A DNA stretch of 64,000 bases from Rhynchosporium graminicola (Eukaryota > Ascomycota > Leotiomycetes > Helotiales > Ploettnerulaceae). Shown piece by piece: positions 33,029 to 44,206 of the stretch (positions are counted from its first letter, which is position 1; each line of letters begins with the position of its first letter). The notes beneath the pieces were generated by a model. The model was not told where the DNA came from and searched no databases. It was given only the letters and a program-made list of their open reading frames with translations. A program made the translations under genes and the position numbers. The DNA lies in the NCBI GenBank assembly GCA_900074885.1, contig FJUW01000050.1, forward strand, positions 1-64,000, in the 5' to 3' direction.

Positions 33029-33793
33029 GGCGGAAAGTGAGCGCGCACCGTAACGGCGCAGACAGAAGATTTAGATCAGATCAAAATCGGGGCAAAAAGG
33101 TTGTTTTGGATGAAAGAGAAGGGGAGAGAATATGGTGAACAGAACTGATTGAAAGGACAGATCTCGCAGATGAGCAAAAGATGCTGTCGATTGATACTGC
33201 GTCAGTTGATTGTTTTGTGTTGTGTTGTAAAAAGTAGGAAAAAATGAGAAGCTGTGAGTGGAGGATTCGCACAGGCAAAGTGAGAGAGCTTCACGATGAT
33301 ATTGTAATAGAGCTTAGGCCATTTTGCGTAAGGCTATCGTGGGAGTGGACCGTGCGGCGACGCTGATTGGTTCGAAATTCACTGACTGGCAGCGACGACG
33401 AGGTGAGTGATAGTGAGAGTGAGATCTGCGCAGCTGTGAATAATCATCGTGATCGAATTGATTATAGCAACTTGCTCTGTACTATTGTAGCACGGCTTTC
33501 GCGTCAACTTCTGCGACGAGACTTTGGAGTTGTTTGCACAATCACTTGAAACCCTTGCCTCCTGATTGAAGTGATAGGTCGTTCTCTCAACTCGAATTAG
33601 AGGTACTCTACTCTATTGATTCGGCATTCGGACCTAGCGCGACTGTGCTCAGACAGACATTCCAAGTACAATACGCAGAGCCTCGCCTCGTCTCGTCCTT
33701 CACGCTTCAGCTGCCCCCCCCCCCAAGTCTATCCTGATGACAACATAAGCTGGGAAATCAGTCCAGTGCAGTGCGGCGCAAAAGACCGAGACG
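33029..33793. other. Divergent promoter of EDC4-like and membrane-protein genes
   Basis: About 765 bp between oppositely oriented genes. A run of eleven C residues lies at 33714-33724, about 70 bp before the plus-strand ATG. No gene is supported here. Confidence 0.5.
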
Positions 33794-34304
33794 ATGTTTT
33801 GTTTAAGAAGGTAATTATACCTTTGTTGCTAATCTAAGCCTCTCTCTGCTAACATGGTTTTCCAGTTGGCTTCCTCTCCTCTTCATACCGACAAATGCCT
33901 CCCCGATATTCATCTTTCTCTTCTTCGTCTGCACATACTTCCTAAACCGGCCCTGCGTCTACTGCTCCTTTCTCTTGCTCATCCTCTTCGCATCGTCATG
34001 CCACTGGTCGGATCACTGCTTCTTCGACTTCAGCAGTAACTGGTTCGAGCCCAGGCAATCGCCTGCCCCAACCACCGAGATGCTTAATTCTACCCTCTCG
34101 AACCAGACTATGGATCAGCTGTCGATGTACGTTGGAGCCTTCAATAATACTGCGGTGGCACTGGCTGGGACGGCGCTAGAGGAGGCAAAGCGTCAGCTGG
34201 CGTTGAGGACGGAATGGACTGGTATCGGAGTGGAGTGGTTAAGGAGTCTTTTGGGTAGGAGGGAATGGAGATTGCCATGCGTGGATGTATACATCAGATT
34301 GTGA
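33794..34304 (+). CDS. Small two-exon membrane protein, unknown function
   Basis: The first exon is only 17 nt (33794-33810: ATG plus four codons and two bases). The intron 33811-33865 starts GTAATT, has GCTAAC, and ends TTTTCCAG. Exon 2 is 33866-34304, giving 151 aa. The product begins MFCLRSWLPLLFIP and carries one or two hydrophobic segments in residues 6-50 (IFIFLFFVCTYFL, then SFLLLILFA) with several cysteines. A soluble, helical C-terminal half follows (EEAKRQLALRTEW region). The start was chosen because the splice puts the hydrophobic frame in register with this ATG. It is divergent from the EDC4-like gene. No family is recognised. Confidence 0.55.
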
Positions 34305-35464
34305 GCCGATTTGGGACGATACAAGAGATATAATGGGTTACGGCTGCGGTGGGATGGCGTTATATCATGGTAGGAGGGTTGCATAAAGGCTGACAGATCG
34401 AAAGTCATCTCTTCTATTGGTTTACTACATGCATGAGTGGCGCTGCAACTCGACGGTTGGGATTCATGGATCTGAAATTTGACAGTATAATATATTCCAC
34501 AGGCCGCTATCTCCTCATCTGCTCCGCAGTAGAACTTTGATAAGATCTTAAGATCATGGTCCGGTGGCAAGTGCCAGACTTCAGATACTCTTTCTCATAT
34601 ATTATATATATATCCTTCTCTCTCTTTGAGCAGTCGTTCGAAGTCATTCTGTCCTTGCTGTCGTCTTTGTTCGCAGCTTATAACTTGTATGAATTTTCAT
34701 TCGAGTGTTGACCATACGCACAAATGAGTTTTCCAGTCTTGTAGAGTATGGCTGCAGGTACTGTTTGCATGTCCTTTTGTCACCTTGCCCTTTCGCTCAA
34801 ACGTTGGTGGTCCTCACAAGCACAATGAGCTTTCCAGTCTTATAGATTGTTGTTGCAGTCACGGTTTACAGGTTATTTTACCACCAGAAGCTTTCGCTCA
34901 AATACTGAGTGGAACTCACACGCATAAATGAGCCGTCCAGTCTCATGGAATCTTGCTGCCCTCTCCGTTTGCAGCTTAATTTTGAGACCAGCATCCAGAG
35001 TCAATTGTCAGCAGTCGTCTGGTATATAGATCTGGGAATGCTTCAAGCTTTTGTGCCAGTGTTGAACGGCGTTCAATTGCATAGCAGCTGTCCGATATTA
35101 TGGGGAAGAAAATTGGACAAGTGCTTGGCCATGTTATGGATGATCAGCCATGGACCATAATCTGTGCGACTACATATGAGCAATTTACCAATTGACATCT
35201 CCCAGGTCAAACCTACGTTACATACCACCAACCAGGCCAGCCTCACAAAAACGATCTACAAAACAGCTTAATTGCTCAGGGAAAGAAATAATAAATCACA
35301 AGAACAAAGTGCAGAGCTGGTTGCAAGAGTCAAGACTTTCATTCCTAGCACTTGCATTGCTCCCTCTACAAGGAGCTTGCGTGCAGAAAAACAGCCAGAG
35401 AGGAGAGTTCTCAGATTCAGCTACCCAACTACGCCGACATAATCACCTCCAACATTCCAGCATC
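34305..35464. other. Intergenic region with 100-bp tandem repeats
   Basis: About 1.15 kb without a supported gene. It holds the repeat array at 34640-35020; the remainder is unremarkable. Confidence 0.5.
34640..35020. repeat. Degenerate tandem repeat, period about 101 bp
   Basis: Three clear units begin near 34715, 34815 and 34917, each with a form of ACRMRCAWAATGAG followed by TTTCCAGTCTYRTAG and later CTTTCGCTCAAA. A more diverged unit precedes them from about 34640 (CCTTGCTGTCGTCTTTGTTCGCAGCTTA matches a motif in the last unit). The units are not coding. Confidence 0.65.
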
Positions 35465-37636
35465 TCATTTTCCACACTCCCTTCCCCGATGTCCCCTCAG
35501 CGCCTGGAAATTCATAAAATATCTCCCACAGCCCTTTTTTCCCACTTCCTCTCCCTCTCCCTCTCCTCTGCCCCTCCCAACTCCATGTTCCCCACAGCAA
35601 ATATGGCCCTGATGCCCTCTCAGATGGATAATCAGCTTCGCACTATCCTTGAACCTCGAATTACAGTTCGGGATGTTGCATACGAACATCTTCTCTGGAT
35701 CGTGGAAAAGCGAGTGCGTTTTTAGGGTTGAGCGGGTAGGGAAGGAGAGGAAGCAGTCAGGGCATGGGTGGGGACAGGAGCCGGAGAGTTGGCCTGTGAA
35801 AATGAGGGAGGAGAGGGGGATTGAGGGCTGGGGATTCTGGGTTAGGCGGGGTCGTGTGGGCGGTGGTGTGCGTAGAAAGGGGAGAGGTGATGGGAGCCCT
35901 GTATATGTTTGACGCGGAGGTGAAGCTGGTGGGAAATGGCGAGCTTGAAGGGGTTGAGTGAAGAAATCAGTTTGTTGACGTCGAGGATGTTGCTGCTGAA
36001 TACCGAATTGGCGAAAAGGCATAGGATGGTGAAGCATCTGCTCGCCTGATCTTTTCCGAGTGTTGGAAGGGAAGTAAGATGAAGCATCTTCCTGACGATT
36101 GAACTGTTGGTCAGCGCCAGATCTCCTCCAAGTGCTGGAAGGGAAGTAAGATGACGAATCATCCTGACGGTGGATCTGTTGATGAGCAGGGTACTGATTG
36201 CCACGCAGGTTTTCAAATATTCCTTGCTTGTTTAAAGGATTATTCCTTGAGGTATACTCGTCCTCATTCCATCTCATCGCATCATGGTTATATACCTGAG
36301 GTCGAGAGAACCGTGGATGTGGTCGAGCCAACCTTCCAGAATCAGTATATGCAATATGATATCTAGGATCAGGTCGATAAACAGGCCATTGAGCCGGCGG
36401 TTCTCTATGATCCCAAGGCTTCGACGAAACAGCCTCAGTCTTCCAGGTCATCCCATCACTATTCCAATTACCCAAAAAGGCACCATCATCCGCTCCTTCA
36501 ATCGTCTCAGCAGAAGGTTCGAAGTATCCCGCTTCCTCTAACGGAACAGGCGGCACCCACTTCTGATTAAGAATCGACTCTCCCAAACCTTTCGGAGGGA
36601 ACTGAAGTGTACCATGCAGAACCACGTCTCGAGAAGTATTGACGTTCATCGGCTGCTGTTGAGCGGTAATATACCCTCGGTTCTGATCTATCATCTGACG
36701 ATATTGTGACGCATCTAGGCGGGCTCTCGGGCGTTCGCTGCCAATAAACATATTCGGTGGTGGTTCTTGCATATATGAATTTCGGCCATCGTCGTCGATC
36801 ATGCTGTACAGAGAACTGAGCGAGGAATGGAAGTGTAATGGATCCTGGGGATTCCAGGCGTGATTGCTGTTTGAATTCATACTCAGACCGAGCTTGTAGT
36901 TGGGAAAGTGCTGTGACGGGCGTCGAGTCTCGGTCATGCTGCGAGAGGCGGTCAAGTCAGGCTCGGGGATTCGTGGTGAGGGATTCTGCGATACGAATGT
37001 GTATTGCTCGTAACCAGTCGATGGTGCTCGCATTCCGGATCCATAATGGTGTTCACCAGTCACACTTTGATCGTGCTCATTCCCAAAGTTAGGAAGGAAT
37101 TGCGAGGAATCTATCGCACCCCATCTCGCCTCAATCATGTCCTGGCCATCGCCAACCCCAGAAAAGTCCTGTGGTGAGTGTTCAGTCTGGAAGTTGTCAC
37201 TACTATCCCCATTCACATCCCGACTAGTCTGGCCATCGCCAAACCCAGAAAAGTCCTGGGGTGAGTGTTCAGTCTGGAAGTTATCACCACTATCTCCATT
37301 GCTATTCTGCCTAGCCGAGAACGAGGCAGATTGCCTTCTTTCATTTTCAAAGGCAAGGTTTGCAGAGTCAACGCCAGCCCAGCTCTCGTCAAGATCCGGT
37401 GCTGAACCAGAGTGAGAATCAGCGTTTTGCATGTACCAACTTGCGTCCCAGTCCATGTTTTGATCTTCGGAAATGTTCTCGAGGACTTTCTGTGACTGGT
37501 CTTGAGCGGCCCATTCCTGGCCATCGGCGGACGCCATGAACTCTTCGATTCGGAGCGCAGTGTCATCTTGGGGCTCGGAGTCGTTGTTATCGCTGTCCCT
37601 TGTTCCAGGCATAGGATGGTCCATGATATTCATCAT
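35465..37636 (-). CDS. C2H2 zinc-finger protein with duplicated disordered segments
   Basis: Single-exon frame of 723 aa from the first ATG at 37634-37636; the open frame continues upstream without another ATG. The first 600 residues are Asp/Gln/Ser/Pro-rich and without known domain. They contain two in-frame duplications: DNFQTEHSPQDFSG twice 29 residues apart (DNA 37146-37285), and a 24-residue unit with SSYFPS..RRSG repeated (DNA near 36060-36180). C-terminal fingers start near residue 615: CPDCFLSFPTRSTLKTHSLFH and CNIPNCNSRFKDSAKLIIHLRGH. A Cys/His-rich tail follows with GRGEGEGEE inserted between CCGEH and CGRYF...HRGREC. It probably binds DNA; target unknown. Confidence 0.75.
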   Translation of the reverse strand: MMNIMDHPMPGTRDSDNNDSEPQDDTALRIEEFMASADGQEWAAQDQSQKVLENISEDQNMDWDASWYMQNADSHSGSAPDLDESWAGVDSANLAFENERRQSASFSARQNSNGDSGDNFQTEHSPQDFSGFGDGQTSRDVNGDSSDNFQTEHSPQDFSGVGDGQDMIEARWGAIDSSQFLPNFGNEHDQSVTGEHHYGSGMRAPSTGYEQYTFVSQNPSPRIPEPDLTASRSMTETRRPSQHFPNYKLGLSMNSNSNHAWNPQDPLHFHSSLSSLYSMIDDDGRNSYMQEPPPNMFIGSERPRARLDASQYRQMIDQNRGYITAQQQPMNVNTSRDVVLHGTLQFPPKGLGESILNQKWVPPVPLEEAGYFEPSAETIEGADDGAFLGNWNSDGMTWKTEAVSSKPWDHREPPAQWPVYRPDPRYHIAYTDSGRLARPHPRFSRPQVYNHDAMRWNEDEYTSRNNPLNKQGIFENLRGNQYPAHQQIHRQDDSSSYFPSSTWRRSGADQQFNRQEDASSYFPSNTRKRSGEQMLHHPMPFRQFGIQQQHPRRQQTDFFTQPLQARHFPPASPPRQTYTGLPSPLPFLRTPPPTRPRLTQNPQPSIPLSSLIFTGQLSGSCPHPCPDCFLSFPTRSTLKTHSLFHDPEKMFVCNIPNCNSRFKDSAKLIIHLRGHQGHICCGEHGVGRGRGEGEGEEVGKKGCGRYFMNFQALRGHRGRECGK

Positions 37637-39188
37637 CTGTAGCAAGTATCTCAAGAACTGACTTGGAAGCAAGCCAGCTAGCTACCTTCCTTTGCAAAGA
37701 TACTCAGTATCCTCCAAAGAAAGCACGTTCCGGAAATCAAGTAACTCTCTATCCTCGAGGTAAGTATCGAGGTAAGCAAAACGATGTATGTAGCAAGCAT
37801 GCAAAATTCCGACTCGGAACCTCGAGATCTCAAACTCCTCTTTTCTTTCTTTCTTATACCTTATCTCGATCCCTCGCAGACTCGACAGATCAGGCAGACA
37901 GGCAGACAGGTAGGTGGGTAGGTAGTAGCACGATCTCGGTGAATGCATTGTTGTATCTTACACTCGTCTAAACAATGACTTGGTTTCGGGATTCACCTTT
38001 CTTTCCCTTTCTTTCATCTATCTGCGCCTTCTTCCTATCGCTAAGCGAATTTTCTATCTAAGGGGAAGGGGAAGGGAGAGTTAGGCACGCAAGGGGGTGC
38101 TGCCTACTCTTCTCCTTCTCCTTCTCCTTCGAGCTGATAAAGGCTTTGTTGATATGTAAGGTAAAGAATCCGTATACAAGCGATCTGGTATCACCTCGAG
38201 AGATCCGAGACTTTTGCGAAAGCTTACTTGTCTCTTCTTCTTTCTTCGCACAGGGCTTTCTTTGTTGACATGCATGATACATACCAATACCTAGGTAAAT
38301 ATATCCACGAAGGTGAGACATTCTCTCTCGAGATATGAATCAGATTCGAGACTTGATAGTGAATGCCTGATCCCCATCATCACCATCGTCATCGTCATCA
38401 TTACTCCCTCATCATCCTGAAAAAATCGATCAGGTGTGAATGCTTCTTTTGTTTACTCGACATCAATAAGCGAGAATATGACCACCAAGCACGAATGTCA
38501 ACAAAATCCAATCAGGCACCTATCATCGATTCAAGCATCGTCAAAATATTACCTCCCTACTTGCACTGTCTTTGCGTAAACACTCTTGCCTCCATGAAGA
38601 CGAAGACCGACACCAATAGCGCTAGGAGCCTCGCTAGTGGCCAGCTACCACTTTGCGGTATCTGCCAGATTCTTGAACTTTCCTGAGTACCTACCTACCC
38701 GACTTTCAGTCACCAAGCTCTATAGACATATTAATGATCGAAAAAATCTACCACGAGGAGTTTATTGAGTGGTACACGGTTCGTTACCTTCAAACTCCTA
38801 CCGATCCTTTCGAGTTTCCCTCCGAGTGATTCTGTAATGTGTTCATATTCGTTGGCTCGATGGCAATTTGAAAGGCAGTATTCAAATCCTTCGTGAATAA
38901 ATAGCTGTTTCCCGAGAGGGAAATATCGCAAGCTGATGTAGCAAAGAGATCAGGCGCGGGTTGATTTGACAAAATATAGGTGAATGGAATGGCAATGTTC
39001 GCACGCGCGATGTATGAAGATAAAATCTTTATCCTTTGTATGTAATTATTATGGAAACTATGTTGACTCATTTATAGATAATCCATTATTTATGTTTCGT
39101 CTCATATCGGACACGTCCCCTCTCAGATCGCCGGCATTCACGAGGGGGTTCTCGCAGATGACGCTTCGCGTTCCATCAAAGCTTTCTT
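37637..39188. other. Intergenic region, promoter of the C2H2 gene
   Basis: About 1.55 kb. It contains TAGG/CCTA short repeats (about 37908-37925 and 38690-38700) and a CATCATCACCATC-like stretch near 38370-38400 that yields a His-rich but unsupported frame. No gene is supported. Confidence 0.5.
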
Positions 39189-40684
39189 CTAGTACTTGTA
39201 AGGGTAAACAGGCGGATGAGCTCCATCCGGAATCTCAAGCTGGCCATTATAGTAATTTTTATCCTGCTGGCTGATCCACTCCTTCTTAATGGCAGGAAGA
39301 GTCGTACGTCCCATACGGCGGGAATGGCAATCTGGTACTGGCTGTGGTGCATATTTCTTCGAATGGAAGATACCGGGGTATGAGACATTGAAGTAGTAAT
39401 TCGAAAGAGGAACACCATTTGCGTTATCCGGGTACCAAGATCTGAGACGATCGCCAGTGGTTTTAGCAACGTGAGAAAACACGTTTGCGCCTACGTCCCA
39501 GCGGCCGAGAGTGTAAAGATCCCAGTTTGCCTCGACGGTGGAGATCTCGGAGTAATGGTTGTAGTAGTTGGAATCTGTAGTGCCGACGAGCTCTTGAGGG
39601 ACGGAGTCGCCGAGTAGGATGGAGAAGACTTTGTTTTGGATTGTGTAGGTTTCATTCTCGTCGAAGGTGATGAGTACCAATGTGTTATCCATGAAACGCT
39701 TATCTTCAAGGAGGGGCTCGAGAAAGTTCCTGAGCCATTCGCCGGCAACGGTGACAGACGTGTCGTGACCATCAGAAGTCATGTTGGGGGTGATGAACAC
39801 CCATTGGGGGAGCTGGTCGTTCTCGAGATCGACGGCGAACATAGTTGTATTTTTGATCTTGGCGGCTCGCTCTGGCTTGGTTGCGACGGAGTTGTAGAGG
39901 ATCTCGGGGCTGGCATTATCAGTGAGTAGTTCCGGTGAGGAACCAACTTGCTTACTTGTGCTTTCGAACGTAAGCATTCGCTCCATTCTTTTGGTTAACC
40001 CACGCGAAGCCTTCATATCCGGAGTAAGGCATATCCTCCTGATAAAGTCCCCAGCCTGAAATGTCAGTTATTTCTCTACAACATATATACATCAGTCTAT
40101 TGAAAGGACCAAGACCCAAGTATGTCAAGTATGATACAACAGGTGTGTGGAAACATGATTTGGGCAAACTTACTGATCCCCTTATCTTCTAGGAGGTCAA
40201 CGACGGAAGAAACATTTTGAGGAATTGCGATAAATGGATCGCCGTTCAACCCGAAATAATCACTGGGATTTGGTCAGCATTTTATCTCAAAATCTGGTTG
40301 AAGAGAGCATACCCTCCGACAGCAGCCATATAATTCGGTTCTGACGGATGAGTGACGGCATAGTTTTGAGTCAAAGTGATTCCCTTCTTGGCGAACCATT
40401 GGAAGTTCGCTACGAGCACAATCAGCGATTCATTGGTCATATATCTCGAGCATTGTTGACTCACGGTCACCAGCTGCCATACCATAATCGGTGTTCTCAA
40501 ACCAAATTGAGACATAACGATCGAACGACTTTCCCTTCACATTGCTAGTCGGGCTCAATGTGAGCGCTGTAGACTGAGCGGCATAGACATCGGAACCACC
40601 TGTATCAGCGGAAGCACCTGGAGCTGGTACAGCTAAGGCCACAGAGGCCAGGGAAGCAACGGAGAAGGCGGCGGAGAAACGCAT
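39189..40684 (-). CDS. Secreted acid phosphatase, phosphoesterase family
   Basis: Five exons in coding order: 40465-40684, 40313-40409, 40174-40262, 39956-40055, 39189-39909 (408 aa); introns of 46-118 nt with GTGAGT, GTATGC, GTAAGT and GTAAGC donors; every junction keeps frame. Residues 1-19 look like a signal peptide (MRFSAAFSVASLASVALAV). Motifs of the PF04185 phosphoesterase family, which includes fungal PhoA-type acid phosphatases and phospholipase C-like enzymes, are clear: SIWFENTDYG, THPSEPNY, and TFDENETY with the metal-binding Asp-Glu. N-glycosylation sequons are frequent. It should release phosphate from extracellular esters; the substrate is not decidable here. The head faces the multicopper oxidase gene across a shared 1.4-kb promoter. 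Confidence 0.9.
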
Positions 40685-42061
40685 GTTGAAGTCTTGGGAA
40701 GCTTGACTTGACTTGGCGAGGCTGAAGAAAGAAGGAAGGAGGAATTTTCAGATTGGGGATCGCCAATTACTTTGTACTTTCCCTTGGTGCCGGGAGAAAA
40801 TGTAGACCGGTACCTTGCGGGCAGGCTAGAGGACCTTGAACATGACCTAAAGAAGAAGCTCTGAGAATGACGGACGAAGACGGTGACAGGTCGGCGTGAC
40901 TCGGCTATTCTAGCCTTTTGCTACTGGATTGGCTTATGGACATCGCGAGAGCGTAGGAGGAAGGACGGGAAACTTCCTACGTTTAACATGGTGAATAATA
41001 GCGTGTAGCGTGGTACCGGACGGGATAGTTGAAATGGACTCCACTTGAATATTGAAGATTTGAAGATCTCAAACTCCAGCGAGGATCACGGAGACGCGAA
41101 TGCTGTCCATGGTCTTTTGACATTCCGTGTTACCCTTCGCTTTCCCATTTTCAGCCAGAGACAAGCGGCACGAGGACATCGCCAAAACCGCCTGTTGCAA
41201 AATTTGACGTGTATAAAGTCCGCTGACTGCGCCGTCGTCTTTTGTGGAGACAACTCCATGCAATGCAATTGTACGGTCAATTAAAGATTCAGATGACCGC
41301 TTCCATGTCTGCTTAACATCGTGCAACTCTTGATTGGCAACCATAATCCCTTGATACCGCATGTGAGCCTTTCATCAGTGTGGCGGGAGGCGGGATCATA
41401 ACATGCACGCATGTATACAAGCCTCGACATCTCGGGGCGGCGCAAAGAAGCTTTTGCGCCATACCGGCGAAGCTAACTGCAATCAGGAAGGTGCGTGTAA
41501 TGGAGCAAGCCAAGATCCCTCGAACGTGGGGGACTCCAACCGTGTCATTGGTGATATTGAATCATTGATATCGGGCGAGCCGAAGTATAAGTACTTCGAA
41601 GTACGAAGCCTTAGGGCAAGAGGGACATGTTGTTCAGGGTTCAGTCTTGGACAGCGTGGAGATCTCGGATTGGGCTGATCCGTCGGAACTCTTTTTCTTC
41701 TTTCTTAACCCTCCGCAAGCCTCATGCATATTCCTTGACATTAACTACTAATCCGGTCTCGAGTCCTCTCGGCTAGCTGTAAAACCGGTCTTTGTTTTGC
41801 CGAGCCCAGCTTGTGAACATCCCGAACGCTGAACTCAACGGGTCAGTCCTTCTTGACATCATACATCGTGTACCAACAGCAAGCGCCACTGGCTGGCCAT
41901 TTGGTTGAGGGAACCGAAAGCTATCATTCGAAGAGTTTCATACGTAAGCCAATTGCATCGAGCTCTCTGGCGACCTGAGGCGACCTATTCAATTATGGGG
42001 TGACAAGTTAGCCCCCAACACCGACAGTCTCCTAGACGCTGCCCCATCTGACTCCCTCGCG
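40685..42061. other. Shared promoter of phosphatase and multicopper oxidase
   Basis: About 1.38 kb between divergent genes with no supported frame. It contains the perfect palindrome GTACTTCGAAGTAC at 41591-41604. Confidence 0.5.
41591..41604. promoter_or_regulatory. 14-bp perfect palindrome
   Basis: GTACTTCGAAGTAC reads the same on both strands and sits about 460 bp before the multicopper oxidase start. A perfect 14-bp dyad is a plausible site for a dimeric regulator, but no known factor is assigned. Confidence 0.35.
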
Positions 42062-44206
42062 ATGGGTTCCTACGAAGACGATGCGTCTTCACGCGATAGC
42101 AACAGCTTGGACGGCGTTGAAATGCAGGAGAGGGACAGTTCGAGAGACTCGCGAGGCGGACAAGAAGATCGATTGCTGCCCTCCGAGAGCAGCGAAGAAG
42201 CAGGAGAGGTGGAATACAGAGTGGAATGGCACCTGCGAACTGGATGGGCCATTGCCCTCTCAATTTTAGCAGCAGGATTGGCTTTCGTTGGTCTAGCCCT
42301 ATTCACCAAGTTCTTCATAATTGGAAGCACACACGCTCTGGAGGATATACAGCGAGTGGTGGTTGGATCTGGAGGCTTCCGTAGGGCCGCTAGTGACTAT
42401 ATACTGGATCCTTCTTGGATTATCGATGCCGAGCCTACGGTCAGGAATTATAATTGGATAATCACGGATATTGTTGCAAATCCAGATGGAGTGTTTCGAC
42501 CTATGATCACTATCAATGGCAAATTTCCAGGTCCTATGATTGAGTGCAATCAAGGGGACACTATTGTCGTAGACGTGGACAACCAGAGTGTTAATGCGAC
42601 CTCGTTACATTGGCATGGGATATATCAAAACGGAACAAACCATATGGATGGAACGTCAGGTTAGTACACTTGATCTTGTCTATGAGGCTAACAAGCTAAT
42701 ATGGTTTCATCAGGAGTTACACAATGCCCAATCGCATCGAGGCGAAAGTTCCAGTACAGATTCACAATCACCGGGCAATCTGGAACCTACTATTATCACG
42801 GCCATCAAGGGATCCAAATGGCCGATGGACTTTATGGACCACTTGTCATTCATTCCCGGGATGAGAAGCAGTTGCAGCATATTCCCTACGCAACGGATCG
42901 AGTTGTGATGTTGCAAGACTACTATCATGACATTAGTAGTGGTCTATTAGTGAGCAGTCTGGAACCAGGGAACGAGGATCCACCGATCCCCGATGGGGCT
43001 CTGATTAATGGGATGAATAAACGCGACTGCTCTGAATTAACAGAAAGACTTTGTGACAATTTGACTGCAACACTTCCAGCGTTCGATTTGAAGGCTAATG
43101 CACAGCACCGTTTGAGATTTATCAATGCTGGGGCGTTTGCCTGGTTCCAAGTCTCTGTAGATGAGCACCAGTTCGCCATCACTGAAGCAGATGGGACGGA
43201 CATCAATCCCACCCACGATAGTAGTATGATGATCGCGCCAGCTCAGCGATACAGTATGATCCTTAACACCAACAAAACTGGCACCGAGTTATTCTGGCTA
43301 CGCGCCAAAATGGTCACGCATTGCTGGTCGGAGCCTGACCTTCCAGGACCTGGGGCAGATGAAGTGAAAGCAATTATCAACTACTCGAATGATAACAAGC
43401 CTCACCAAAGCTTGATATCACAACCTACATCCAGAGCATGGAGTGATGGAATAGAGGTTCAGTGTAAAGATATGAACACTAGTTCGTGGGTTCCAGCAAA
43501 ATTCGAACCAGCTCCAGCAGTTGCAGACTATTCGTACTACCTCCGAGCTAACTTGGAGATTGGGGACTGGAGATTGCAGCGCGGGTTTTTCAATGCGTCA
43601 ACATTCAGACCAAACCTTCAAAATCCGACCTTACACCGAACAGTTGAAGGATTAGCCAGCCAGAACGAGACATTCACCAGCATGAGAAACTTCGACGGCG
43701 TCAACAACAAAGGGTACGATCTCAAGAACGACTTCACGGTCCAACACGCAGGCATTAAAATTGTCGATTTGATCATCCAAAATTTCGACGAAGGAAGCCA
43801 TCCAATGCACTTGCACGGTCATAAATTCTGGGTCCTCGGACAGGGCCACGGCATGTTCCCCGGGTACTCCACCCTCGGCCTGCAACCTGAAGGGCAAGGT
43901 ACGCTCGAGAACCAAGAACAGGTTCTGGATCGCTTAATCCGAAGAGACGTCGCGACGCCAGAGGGCTTTGGATGGCTAGCTCTCAGATTTGTCACGGACA
44001 ACCCTGGAGTGTGGGCTTTTCACTGCCATATGGCATGGCATTCAGAGGCGGGGTTGATGATGCAGTTTATTAGTCGGACTGACGAGTTGGCTATCTGGCA
44101 GATTCCAGAGGAGAATAGGGCGTTGTGTGATGCGAGTGTTGAGGAATTGGAGAAGGGGGCGGCGCCAAAAGATGAGCAATGGTTTGGATTTGGCCTCGGT
44201 GATTGA
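42062..44206 (+). CDS. Membrane-anchored multicopper oxidase (laccase-like)
   Basis: Exon 1 is 42062-42659; intron 42660-42713 (GTTAGT, GCTAAC, ATCAG); exon 2 is 42714-44206; 696 aa. An acidic cytosolic front of 60 residues is followed by one membrane segment at 61-87 and no signal-peptidase-like site, suggesting a type II orientation. Three cupredoxin domains follow. The four copper loops are intact: HWHG (about 183), YYYHGHQG (about 228), HPMHLHGHKFW (about 561) and HCHMAWHSEAGLMMQF (about 636), giving all His ligands and the T1 cysteine, with Leu at the axial position. It should oxidise phenols, or possibly metals, with oxygen. Several NXT/NXS sites fit a luminal or surface location. Most fungal laccases are secreted and Fet3 has a C-terminal anchor, so the N-terminal anchor is unusual. 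Confidence 0.9.

Noticed and set aside
38363..38686. Plus frame starting with a His-rich run
   Set aside because: The His run comes from a CAT/CAC simple repeat; no domain, no splice support.
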